Assembly: GCA_009776675.1 (NCBI GenBank)
Contig: WRNK01000038.1
Coordinates: 1-8,916 of the forward strand
Origin: Methanimicrococcus sp.
GTDB taxonomy: Archaea; Halobacteriota; Methanosarcinia; Methanosarcinales; Methanosarcinaceae
Length of the DNA: 8,916 nucleotides
Direction: 5' to 3'
The notes below the pieces were generated by a model, which did not search any database, was not told the DNA's origin, and was given only the letters and a program-made list of their open reading frames with translations. The position numbers and the translations under genes were made by a program. This document shows, one piece after another, positions 1 through 7,150 of the stretch (position 1 is the stretch's first letter; each line of letters opens with the position of its first letter).

Positions 1-2092
1 GAAAGCGCGCATCCATTAAGATGCGGACACCGTAATCATCGGGTGATCTGACGACACGCCCCATTGCCTGGCGAATGCGCCGGATGGTCGGATTGAGAAT
101 GGCAAACTCCCAGCCCTTTCCGATCCCAAAAACTTCATCATAAGCGGATTCTATCGCTTTGATGCGGTCGTTTAAAGCGGGATAGCCGACGCCGACAATA
201 ATGACGGCACGGGCGCGACCATCTCTGAAATCTACGCCTTCGCTGAGCGTTCCGAAAATATAACTGACCAAAACACTGCGTCCGCCGGATTCGCCTATTT
301 TAAAAAACTCTTCACGAACAGTATTTGATGATATGCCGGCTTGGTCAAATAAAACTTGAATATTCAAATGCTTCAAAACATCTTGCTTAGACAAAAAGGA
401 ATGGTATTTTTCCGCCTCGGCAAAGCTTTGGAAATAAACAATTGTATTTCCGCTTACTGTACAAATCGATGAAAGGAGGGCGTCTTCAACAGCCTCGCGA
501 ACATTATCGTCGTTTCGGCGGCTTAAAAAAAGGGGTGGCACAGATACGGCAAATGTTCTGCGGTTTTCTGCCGGAAAAGACATCGGATAGGCGATTTCAA
601 GACACGGCTTTTCAATGCCAAGGATTTCTTTTGACATGGAAAACGGGCGAAATGTCGCGGACATTAAAATCAGTCCGCCTAAGGTTGCAAAAAGCGGTGC
701 TGTCACGTTTCGGGGGATGCACGCAAAAAGCTCAACCCTTCCGTAAATTTCGTTTGTTTCAATATCTCGGCGAATGTTTAATATGGGATAATAATTGGGA
801 TTTTCCGAGTTCATCAAATAAGAAAACAAAAAGCTTGCTGCTCTTCGAATATTGGATTTTCTCCGAGTCGGGTCTGTGCCGTTTTTGTAATGTTCGTGAT
901 ATTCATATTCGATTTCATCCCCAATATCGGCAACGTTGAGCAGAATGCTTTGAATGGATTTGATGGTAAGCTTCTTTTTTTCCGACAGATTGTAATCCGC
1001 GATTTTTTGAAGAAAACGATGTTTTAATTTGTCAAATCGCTCATATGGATCACTAATTTGGATATCTTTCCAATGATGAGTGATTTGATTTCGCTCGCCA
1101 AATCCCAAGGCGGAATCATAAGATTCGCGAACGGATTTGAGGAAAAAAAGAAAAATTTGCTGAACTTCTTCCTTGAGGCGCTCTGTAAAACGAGCGCCGT
1201 GTTCTTCAATTTCATTAATCGCTTTGTCTAAAACGCGTTCTGAAAGCGTTGAAGACGAGTGAGAGCGCGCCGCATTTTCAATATTATGGGCTTCATCAAA
1301 AATGACAATAACGTCCTCCGGAAGTTTTTCAAGCCACCCGAGAAACGTCATGAAAATTTCTTCGCTTAAAACATGATGGTAATTGCAAATAATCAAATCC
1401 GCATGCCTGATCTCACGCTTCAGCAATTCGTAGGCGCACATGCCTTTATCTTGAGCATAGTCGTAAATTTCTTCAGGGCTTCGAACATCATCATAAAGCC
1501 ATTTTTTAAAAGACGCCCCGTCCGCCTGAAGGACTTCATAAAGATGCGGGCAAATACGCTCCCGCTTTCCTTTAAGTTTCGTTTCCATTTCTTTAATTTC
1601 TTGTTCGATGTCAACGCGAAGTTTATTGTAATCCTGATCTTTGGTCTTTTTGAATTGATCTGTCGCCTCAGCCAATTCTTTTTTAGCCTTTTGGTACAAA
1701 CGCTCTTTTTCTAAAAGTTCATATGTATTTTCAGTGCGGGCGCGGCAAGTTTCATAATCCAGCTTGTCGGGGCAAACCGACTGCTTGCCTTTCATAACAG
1801 CAACTTTGATGTTGGTTTTCTTTTTAATATCCCGCGCTTCATGAATGAACTGAACCATTTGCTGATGAACATTGGTTACAATAACAACTTTTTTATTTTG
1901 CTGAGATGCAATATCAAGTGCAGGAGATAAAGCACTGAGCGTTTTTCCGGTACCGCAGGCCCCTTCAAAAAGCACAAATTCTCCTTTTTCAAGAGCCGTT
2001 GCTATCTGCTGCATTGCATCTTCTTGATTTGGATAGCAACTATTTTTTGTAAAATATTTCATGAAACCGGAAATCGGCTGCTTTGATTCCAT
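1..2092 (-). CDS. XPD/Rad3-family Fe-S DNA helicase, C-terminal end cut by the window edge
   Basis: This is a superfamily 2 helicase of the XPD/Rad3/DinG group, ATP-driven 5'-3' DNA helicases of repair. Translated from ATG 2092, about 697 residues are open to the left edge with no stop. Visible motifs are Walker A GACGTGKT (44-51), Walker B DEAHN (266-270), motif III LMSATF, a motif V-like stretch LSEGVDF, and motif VI QAMGRVVRS just before the edge. Four cysteines (107, 116, 181, 219) between motifs I and II fit the 4Fe-4S domain. Cys116 and Cys181 are separated by an unusually long, charged, probably helical segment. Start choice: ATG 2140 abuts the TATA box, so transcription should begin downstream of it; ATG 2092 gives a leader of roughly 28 nt, and ATG 2062 is also possible. 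No clear ribosome binding site is seen. Family identity is firm. The exact role (XPD-like repair versus another DinG-type job) is inferred. Confidence 0.93.
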   Translation of the reverse strand, partial: MESKQPISGFMKYFTKNSCYPNQEDAMQQIATALEKGEFVLFEGACGTGKTLSALSPALDIASQQNKKVVIVTNVHQQMVQFIHEARDIKKKTNIKVAVMKGKQSVCPDKLDYETCRARTENTYELLEKERLYQKAKKELAEATDQFKKTKDQDYNKLRVDIEQEIKEMETKLKGKRERICPHLYEVLQADGASFKKWLYDDVRSPEEIYDYAQDKGMCAYELLKREIRHADLIICNYHHVLSEEIFMTFLGWLEKLPEDVIVIFDEAHNIENAARSHSSSTLSERVLDKAINEIEEHGARFTERLKEEVQQIFLFFLKSVRESYDSALGFGERNQITHHWKDIQISDPYERFDKLKHRFLQKIADYNLSEKKKLTIKSIQSILLNVADIGDEIEYEYHEHYKNGTDPTRRKSNIRRAASFLFSYLMNSENPNYYPILNIRRDIETNEIYGRVELFACIPRNVTAPLFATLGGLILMSATFRPFSMSKEILGIEKPCLEIAYPMSFPAENRRTFAVSVPPLFLSRRNDDNVREAVEDALLSSICTVSGNTIVYFQSFAEAEKYHSFLSKQDVLKHLNIQVLFDQAGISSNTVREEFFKIGESGGRSVLVSYIFGTLSEGVDFRDGRARAVIIVGVGYPALNDRIKAIESAYDEVFGIGKGWEFAILNPTIRRIRQAMGRVVRSPDDYGVRILMDARF

Positions 2093-2140
2093 AATAATGC
2101 CGTTTTGAAATGAATTGAAATAAAAATACAACTGTTTCAT

Positions 2141-2150
2141 TTTATATATA
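2141..2150 (-). promoter_or_regulatory. TATA box for the xpd helicase gene
   Basis: Read on the minus strand this is TATATATAAA, a near-ideal archaeal TATA element. It lies about 50 bp upstream of ATG 2092 and 7 bp from the edge of the 12-bp repeat array. Transcription would be expected to start about 25 bp downstream, near 2120, which argues against ATG 2140 as the translation start. Confidence 0.6.
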
Positions 2151-2157
2151 GCGGACT

Positions 2158-2260
2158 GTATTTGAGACCGTATTTGAAATCGTATTTGAAACCGTGTTTG
2201 AAACTATATTTGAAAAACAATTTGAAACCGTGTTTGAAACTGATTTGAAAAACGATTTGT
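2158..2260. repeat. Array of about nine 12-bp direct repeats upstream of the xpd promoter
   Basis: The plus-strand consensus is GTATTTGAAACC. The TTTG core falls at 2161, 2173, 2185, 2197, 2209, 2221 and 2233, exactly 12 bp apart seven times, then at 2244 (11 bp) and 2256 (12 bp). There is also a second-order repeat: the 36 bp at 2185-2220 recur almost unchanged at 2221-2255, with a 21-bp identical core and one missing base later. The array fills most of the 177-bp gap between the pilin stop and the xpd start, ending 7 bp from the xpd TATA box. It has no unique spacers, so it is not a CRISPR. It could be a multi-copy operator for xpd or a slippage-generated minisatellite; the sequence alone does not decide. 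Confidence 0.9.
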
Positions 2261-2269
2261 TGCAAATGA

Positions 2270-2911
2270 TCATTTTTTTAATACCTTTTGTGTTTTTTTC
2301 ATAATAATTTGCTTGCTGCCGTTTTGGTCAAGGCGGAACACAATGATTTCAACATCCGTATTGGTAGAAAAACCATAGTTGTTGGATGTGGCGGTTTCGC
2401 TACCAACGGATGTCAAAACACTGGAATGTGTTGTATTATAGCTGTCGTTTCCCGTTAAAATTAAGATTTCTCCCGAAGACCAATATCCATCTATTAAAGT
2501 CCCTGCATTGTTTTTTTGATATTGGCTGTTTTTTTTATCCGCTCCCAGATGTTCATAAGAAACACAAACATCTCCAAAAATCATCTCGCCGCCGGATCCT
2601 GGAAAACCCTTGTATGAATTTCCTTTTCCGGTCAATTGAACAGAAACAGATTCCAATAAAAGAGGCGGACCGCCGGCATGTCTTAAAACAAGAACATTGT
2701 CTTGGAAACGAGTGGAATCCGCATATCTGCTGCCGCCCGAAAAACTCTCAACGCGTATAACAGGAGATGAGGGATCGGAAATGCCAAATTCAAACATAGG
2801 AGAGAGATAAAAAAATAAAAGCCCTGAAACCAAAACAATTAAAGCTAAAATCAAAAGAACGGAAGTGAGTGAGCTGATGCCTTTGTTGGATTTTAGAAAT
2901 GGAACAATCAT
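2270..2911 (-). CDS. Type IV pilin-like secreted protein with class III signal peptide
   Basis: This is a predicted surface protein of 213 residues. The N-terminus begins MIVPFLKSNKG and continues ISSLTS into a hydrophobic stretch to about residue 35. That is the pattern of an archaeal prepilin: a short basic leader, cleavage by a PibD/FlaK-type peptidase (probably after Gly11), and a hydrophobic helix that drives pilus assembly or holds the protein in the membrane. The rest is a polar, Ser/Gly-rich extracellular domain with sequons NDS and NTT that could be N-glycosylated. The frame is open to a TTG at 3007 with another ATG at 2953, but ATG 2911 is preferred because it puts basic residues directly before the hydrophobic segment and because the TATA-like element at 2971-2980 would start transcription near 2950. 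It resembles the archaeal type IV pilin N-terminal (DUF1628-like) group in layout; the head domain is not recognised. Confidence 0.78.
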   Translation of the reverse strand: MIVPFLKSNKGISSLTSVLLILALIVLVSGLLFFYLSPMFEFGISDPSSPVIRVESFSGGSRYADSTRFQDNVLVLRHAGGPPLLLESVSVQLTGKGNSYKGFPGSGGEMIFGDVCVSYEHLGADKKNSQYQKNNAGTLIDGYWSSGEILILTGNDSYNTTHSSVLTSVGSETATSNNYGFSTNTDVEIIVFRLDQNGSKQIIMKKTQKVLKK

Positions 2912-2970
2912 GTGAAAACAATTAAAAATTAAAGATAAATTAAATGTTTTCATTTTTTTAAAAACGATGT

Positions 2971-2980
2971 TTTTAAATAT
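2971..2980 (-). promoter_or_regulatory. TATA-like element for the pilin-like gene
   Basis: The minus-strand sequence is ATATTTAAAA, centred about 65 bp upstream of ATG 2911. With the usual archaeal spacing, transcription would start near 2950, giving a leader of roughly 40 nt. An AGGAG sequence sits just upstream of it, but it is too far from either ATG to act as a ribosome binding site. Confidence 0.4.
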
Positions 2981-3168
2981 CTCCTGTTGATTTTTCTCAT
3001 ATATCAATTTGATAGATATTGCTATACGGTTGATTCGTTCTGATTTTGAGAATAAGAATATAGAAATTGATACAACTCATGTTTTGATTATAGGATTTAT
3101 TATCAAAAAATATCAAAAATTGAACAAAATTTGTGTTGTTATTGCGACTGTTTTTAAATATATTATGG
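2981..3168. other. Intergenic region between dUTPase and pilin genes
   Basis: This very AT-rich stretch lies downstream of the dUTPase stop and upstream of the pilin promoter. On the minus strand it has U-rich tracts with a repeated TTTTTGATA motif (about 3104-3122) that could end dUTPase transcription in the archaeal manner. Short frames on the plus strand here start at TTG, run into the dUTPase gene and look like chance. No RNA gene or recognisable protein is seen. Confidence 0.4.
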
Positions 3169-3687
3169 TTACTTCTTCACATTTTCGTTCTGATAAATAC
3201 CGTTATACAATTGATCCACATCGGTTCCAAGTCTGAAAAAGAGCAACTGCATAATTCGCGCATCTTTTTTCAAATCAAAACCTGCCGGATTATGAACAAT
3301 CATTAAACATTCGCTGCGTCCGCTGTAGCCGGCGTCCCAGACAGCTGTTCCGAGAACAACGCCGCTTCGAATCAAGCTGGAACGATGCAATGCAATGGCT
3401 CCGATGTCTTTTGGGATATGAACGGTTTCGTTTAAAACAACACAATAAATTCCGGGATTCAGATGAACCCAGCCGCTTTCTGAAAAAGGCAGCAATTTTT
3501 TTTCTGATGTTTTGCGGCCGCTGTTATCAAAATCAGCAGCACCGGCTCCAAAAAGAGCATAAATCTCGGAAACTGTCATTTCAAAACCGTTGGGCTGTGT
3601 TTGTGTCTTCAAATCAATATAATTTTCAACAAGCGGCGGATTTTGAAGAATCAGTTCTCGAATTTCGGTGTCGGATAAGAAAGACAT
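3169..3687 (-). CDS. dut: Deoxyuridine triphosphatase (dUTPase) of the dCTP deaminase/dUTPase fold
   Basis: The protein has 172 residues and is predicted to hydrolyse dUTP to dUMP and pyrophosphate, keeping uracil out of DNA and supplying dUMP for thymidylate synthesis. Motifs visible are the QPNGFEMTV stretch near 31-39, RSSLIRSG (102-109), WDAGYSGR (117-124) with the family aspartate at 118, and the C-terminal YNGIYQNEN arm (161-169) that closes over the nucleotide. The dCTP deaminases carry a glutamate ten residues after this aspartate. Here that position is Leu128, which favours dUTPase over deaminase. Length and layout match the dUTPase annotated in Methanosarcina species as I recall it. 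The ATG is preceded by AAAAAGGGATC, a plausible ribosome binding site. It lies 66 bp after mutL on the same strand and may share its transcript. Confidence 0.87.
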   Translation of the reverse strand: MSFLSDTEIRELILQNPPLVENYIDLKTQTQPNGFEMTVSEIYALFGAGAADFDNSGRKTSEKKLLPFSESGWVHLNPGIYCVVLNETVHIPKDIGAIALHRSSLIRSGVVLGTAVWDAGYSGRSECLMIVHNPAGFDLKKDARIMQLLFFRLGTDVDQLYNGIYQNENVKK

Positions 3688-3753
3688 TTTTGATCCCTTT
3701 TTGATTTTTTAATCTCTTAATTGCTTTTTTAATCTAATCTTTTTCATTTTTTA

Positions 3754-5787
3754 TCAAATGCGTTCAAACATTTTTTCAAGTTCTTTGCGCGAAAATACCA
3801 ATATTGTCGGACGCCCGTGAGGACAAGAATAAGGATTTTCCGTACACTTTAATTGCCGGATGAGTTCTTCAATTTGAGCGTGATTGCAGCAGGCACCGGC
3901 TTTAATCGCTGCACGACAGGCGGTTCTTTTGGCAATCGTTTCTCTTGCCCCGGACTCATCTTTGATTTTGCCAAAAGACAATAAATCGGCGATAAATTCA
4001 TGGATGGTTGAAACGTCTTCCATTTTTCCAAAAACAATCGGAACAAAACTGATGGCATAAGAATAGTCTCCGAATTCGGAAATTCCAAAACCGGCTTCTT
4101 CCAGATAGGGAATGTACTCATCCATGAGAACTTTTTCTTTCGGAGAAAGCGTTACCACAGCCGGAGAAATCAATTCTTGAACAGAAACATTTTCTTTCTT
4201 TTTCAAAAGGTCATAAAAAATGCGTTCATGGGCAGCGTGTTGATCAATGATTAAAAGACCACTGTCTTTTTCCACTAAAATATAAAGATTTGAAATTTGA
4301 CCAACAACACGAATGTCGTCAAGCAAACTGATTTCAGAAGGGCGGGCGTTTTTTTCAGGAGATTTTTGAGAAGCTGAAAGCAATCTTTCTGTTTCCTTTA
4401 GTCTCTTTTCCGTATCTTTCGGCGGCGCCGTATAGCCGGATTTTGAACCGGAAGATGCGCCCGTTTTAAAATCAGAATAAGCGGAAGATTCTTCCTGAGC
4501 CAAAACGGCTGCACTTCCTGTTTTTTGCTGCATAAAATCAATGCCTTTTTCGGATTTTGATTTTATGACATCGGAATCCCCTTTTGGTTTTGACTGCATA
4601 TCAACATCTTTTTTGGATTCTGATGGCGTGCCGGCATCCTTTTTGGATTCATCTGCATTGCCGATTTTGCCTTTTTGGCCAAAATCTGAAAAGGGCCTGT
4701 CAATAACTTTTTTAACATCAGTGGATGTGACTTGGAAAGCCAATTCATTCAAACGAAGTGTGGTTTCGATGACTTCTGTAATAATTCGGATCAGTGTTTT
4801 TTCATCTCTGAAACGCACTTCGATTTTTCGAGGATGAACATTGACATCCACTTCTTTGGGGTCTATTGTGAGATGAAGAACAGCTGCCGGATATCGATTG
4901 TTTGGGATTTTTGTATAATAGCCAAGGCGTACTGCTTTAATCAATTCTTTTGAGGTGACAGGACGATGATTGACAATGAAAAATAAATGATCGGGGGTTG
5001 TTTTCGTAAAAGAGGGCTTTGAAATAAAACCTTCGATTTGAACGCCGGTGTCTGCAAGAATTTTTTGAATTTCATCGCAGGCTTTTGTATCAGATTTGGA
5101 TGCATATGTCGGAATCGGCATCAATTGGCGGGCAGCGTCGTGACCTAAAATATCAACAACAGAATTGAACAAATCTGAAGAAGGGCTTGAAAGAATGGTT
5201 TTTCCGTTGTTAATTAATGTAAATGATATGTGAGGATCAGCTAAGATTAAATCGCTGACAATTGCTGCAATGTGTGATAATTCTGTGGCGTCACCTTTTA
5301 AAAATTTCAAACGTGCAGGTGTGTTGTAGAATAAATCAAAAACTGTAACCGTTGTCCCATCCGGCGCCCCGATGTCTGAAATGGTTTGTTTGCCGTCTTC
5401 CAAATATAATCGTGTTCCGCCGGCATCTTCTTTTCTTTTTGTAATGATTTCAAACCGAGAAACCGAACTGATGGCTGCAAGAGCTTCTCCTCGAAAACCC
5501 ATTGTTGAGATCCTTTCTAAATCAGAAAGGGAAGTGATTTTGCTTGTCGCATGCTTAACAGGCGATAAAACTAAATTTTCTCGTGACATGCCGACGCCGT
5601 CATCACGAACAGAAATAGATTTTTTCCCACTGTCTTTTAATTCGATTCGGATATTGGCAGCGCCGGCATCCAGCGCATTATCAACCAATTCTTTGACGAT
5701 GGAGGCGGGGCGTTCGACCACTTCACCTGCCGCTATTTTATTAATTGTATCTTTATCAAGAACTCGAATGGATTTGTTTACACTCAT
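3754..5787 (-). CDS. mutL: DNA mismatch repair protein MutL
   Basis: MutL is the ATP-dependent mediator that couples MutS mismatch recognition to strand incision. This copy has 677 residues from ATG 5787. The N-terminal GHKL ATPase is complete: IAAGEVVERPAS (18-29), catalytic Glu33 and Mg-binding Asn37 in KELVDNALDAGA, DDGVGM (62-67), HATSK (79-83) and GFRGEAL (97-103). A transducer domain follows to about residue 340. The linker at about 365-480 is rich in Lys, Ser, Asp and Glu, with internal repeats. The C-terminal domain has the endonuclease set: DQHAAHER (515-522), ACRAAIKAG (about 623-631), SCPHGRP (654-660) and FSR near the end, so it should nick DNA itself, as in organisms without MutH. 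The last acidic residue of the DQHA(X)2E(X)4E motif is Asp rather than Glu. An in-frame TTG at 5793 sits closer to a weak AAAGGAT ribosome binding site and is the alternative start. No mutS is in the window. Confidence 0.95.
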   Translation of the reverse strand: MSVNKSIRVLDKDTINKIAAGEVVERPASIVKELVDNALDAGAANIRIELKDSGKKSISVRDDGVGMSRENLVLSPVKHATSKITSLSDLERISTMGFRGEALAAISSVSRFEIITKRKEDAGGTRLYLEDGKQTISDIGAPDGTTVTVFDLFYNTPARLKFLKGDATELSHIAAIVSDLILADPHISFTLINNGKTILSSPSSDLFNSVVDILGHDAARQLMPIPTYASKSDTKACDEIQKILADTGVQIEGFISKPSFTKTTPDHLFFIVNHRPVTSKELIKAVRLGYYTKIPNNRYPAAVLHLTIDPKEVDVNVHPRKIEVRFRDEKTLIRIITEVIETTLRLNELAFQVTSTDVKKVIDRPFSDFGQKGKIGNADESKKDAGTPSESKKDVDMQSKPKGDSDVIKSKSEKGIDFMQQKTGSAAVLAQEESSAYSDFKTGASSGSKSGYTAPPKDTEKRLKETERLLSASQKSPEKNARPSEISLLDDIRVVGQISNLYILVEKDSGLLIIDQHAAHERIFYDLLKKKENVSVQELISPAVVTLSPKEKVLMDEYIPYLEEAGFGISEFGDYSYAISFVPIVFGKMEDVSTIHEFIADLLSFGKIKDESGARETIAKRTACRAAIKAGACCNHAQIEELIRQLKCTENPYSCPHGRPTILVFSRKELEKMFERI

Positions 5788-5845
5788 ATTCAACTGACCC
5801 TATCCTTTGTTAAAATTTCTATTATTGATGTTGGTTTTGTTGCAT

Positions 5846-6409
5846 TTATATCTTTACTTTGGGACCGTTTAACAAAGACAAAAAGTATGACTTGGATAAA
5901 AATTCATGAATGGAAGACAAAATGATTTTTCCTTTTTCTGTGCCTTTTTCTTTTTGAATTGCCAGATGAATCGGGTGTCCTTTGTCATCAGATTCCATAA
6001 TGGTGCAGCTTTCATCCGTATTTTGGAACCAGCCGTCACAAAAAAAAGATTCCTGATCCAAAAGATGCGTCTTTTTTCTCAAAACTGTGTTTTTTGGAAC
6101 AAATGTTATTGGAAGATTCAGCCATGAAAATGATGCCGGCTCATTTACTTTTGGAGAAAAGACCAAAAGGTTGCCGCCGTTTTCAACAAATTGAATGAGT
6201 TTGCCGGTGATTTTTTCTTTTGTAAAAGATGTGGCAGCGGTTGTATATGCCTCTGACATAAATCCGGCCGGAATGAGAATTAGCTTTGTCGGCGGCAAAT
6301 AAGAGGAGAGAAGAGCGTCCGGCAATGCTGAGGAAGAAGACATGCCGTATTCTTGAAATAAACGATCCCATAAAAGGGATTGGTTCCATAAAACGAGAAT
6401 ATCTGACAT
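5846..6409 (-). CDS. Hypothetical protein, possibly glutamine-amidotransferase-like fold
   Basis: The function is not recognised. The product has 187 residues from ATG 6409 and looks soluble. The N-terminal half alternates strands and helices: a first strand SDILVLW, then LILIPAGF (43-50), then a helix into LIQFVENGGNLLVFSP (71-86). The 'FVENGGNLLVFSP' pattern is typical of class I glutamine amidotransferase-like Rossmann domains such as those in DUF4350 or GldG-type proteins. No catalytic Cys-His pair in the expected nucleophile-elbow context is evident. The C-terminal part ends with GKIILSSIHEF (160-170), resembling the closing strand of such folds. The frame is open further upstream to TTG 6451 and ATG 6418, but those would add a hydrophobic lead with no family support. 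It is 58 bp ahead of mutL and co-oriented, so it may be the first gene of a mutL-dut transcript. The fold assignment is inference. Confidence 0.72.
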   Translation of the reverse strand: MSDILVLWNQSLLWDRLFQEYGMSSSSALPDALLSSYLPPTKLILIPAGFMSEAYTTAATSFTKEKITGKLIQFVENGGNLLVFSPKVNEPASFSWLNLPITFVPKNTVLRKKTHLLDQESFFCDGWFQNTDESCTIMESDDKGHPIHLAIQKEKGTEKGKIILSSIHEFLSKSYFLSLLNGPKVKI

Positions 6410-6470
6410 AAATATCATCAAATAAATGAATGACATAAATAAAGACAACAATTCAAAAATACCTTTCTGC

Positions 6471-6484
6471 GAAATAAATTTAAA
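6471..6484. promoter_or_regulatory. Shared divergent promoter core between the hypothetical gene and the PUA gene
   Basis: The sequence GAAATAAATTTAAA holds a TATA-like AAATTTAAA (6476-6484) on the plus strand and TTTAAATTT on the minus strand. Rightward, its centre is about 27 bp from ATG 6507, which predicts a leaderless or near-leaderless mRNA for the PUA protein. Leftward it would start transcription near 6454, about 45 nt before ATG 6409. The two start codons are only about 97 bp apart, so the promoters overlap. Confidence 0.45.
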
Positions 6485-6506
6485 GGTAGAAAAAGAATAA
6501 GGGTTT

Positions 6507-7046
6507 ATGCCAAACGTTCCGTCAACGCCTGAAATGAGATTAAAGCGCGTCCGAATGATGGCGGATTATCAATTTGGAAGGGGCTGCGGTGCGGCTCTCT
6601 TTGATGATCAGTCAACGTTTTTGCTTTCAAAAACAAAACGTATTCGACAAGTACTGTCTGATGGAAAAAGGATTGCAACTGTGCGCGCCAAAGATGGTTT
6701 TTTTACGCTGAGCATGGAAGGAGCTGCCCGACTGCATCAGCATTTAAAAGCACCGGCAATGCGTGTTGTTGTGGAAGATCAGGCGGCTTTGTTTGTCGCA
6801 AAAGGAAAAACCGCTTTTTCAAAACATGTCATTTCGATTGATCCTGAAATCCGAGCCAAAGAAGAAGTGCTGATTACAGACAAAAATGATCGGCTGCTTG
6901 CAACAGGCCAGCTTGTTTTGTCGCCGCAGGAAATTTTATACAGCCAAACCGGACCAGCGGTTGTTGTTCGAAGCGGTATTGAAAAAGATGGTGAAAACGA
7001 TGATGGAGACGATAGCGGAAAAAATAATGAGTTAGATGATAAATAA
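6507..7046 (+). CDS. Stand-alone PUA-domain RNA-binding protein
   Basis: The product has 179 residues. The N-terminal domain (about 8-80) contains ADYQFGRGCGAALF and the stretch RIRQVLSDGKRIATVRAKDGFFTLSMEGA, typical of the archaeal family of small proteins that pair a conserved pre-PUA region with a PUA domain. The PUA domain (about 86-158) shows RVVVEDQAALFVAKGKTAF, HVISIDPEIRAKEEVLIT and LLATGQLVLSPQEI, ending VVVRSGI. PUA domains bind structured RNA and are found in pseudouridine synthases and archaeosine transglycosylases. This protein has no visible catalytic domain, so a role in tRNA or rRNA modification or binding is inferred, not shown. The last 20 residues are very acidic and probably disordered. 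It is transcribed rightward from the divergent promoter and is probably leaderless; AAGGG just before the ATG is at best a weak ribosome binding site. Confidence 0.85.
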   Translation: MPNVPSTPEMRLKRVRMMADYQFGRGCGAALFDDQSTFLLSKTKRIRQVLSDGKRIATVRAKDGFFTLSMEGAARLHQHLKAPAMRVVVEDQAALFVAKGKTAFSKHVISIDPEIRAKEEVLITDKNDRLLATGQLVLSPQEILYSQTGPAVVVRSGIEKDGENDDGDDSGKNNELDDK

Positions 7047-7150
7047 TTCATTTGATTTTAAAAATATTAGATAAATAAAATTCAATAAGTAGACATAGAT
7101 AGAACTGATCCAAAACTAATCCGAAAAAGACAACAAAATATAAATCTGTC

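Noticed and set aside
442..939. Plus-strand 165-residue open frame
   Set aside because: It lies antisense inside the helicase gene, whose motifs III to V read cleanly on the other strand; composition is Arg/Phe/Cys-rich as expected of a shadow frame.
1373..1714. Plus-strand 113-residue frame with hydrophobic stretches
   Set aside because: It is antisense to the helicase Fe-S region and DEAH box region; the hydrophobicity comes from reading Lys/Glu codons in reverse.
2140..2140. ATG 2140 as the helicase start
   Set aside because: It directly abuts the TATA box, so it should lie upstream of the transcription start; ATG 2092 or 2062 fits better.
2158..2260. CRISPR array
   Set aside because: The units are 12 bp, directly abutting, with no unique spacers and no cas genes nearby.
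3009..3236. Plus-strand 75-residue frame in the spacer before the pilin gene
   Set aside because: It starts at TTG, has low-complexity Ile/Lys-rich content and runs into the antisense of the dUTPase gene; no family resemblance.
3169..3687. dCTP deaminase assignment for the dUTPase gene
   Set aside because: The glutamate expected ten residues after the WDAGY aspartate in deaminases is a leucine here.
5372..5797. Plus-strand 141-residue frame
   Set aside because: It is antisense to the conserved MutL ATPase domain, which has all expected motifs.
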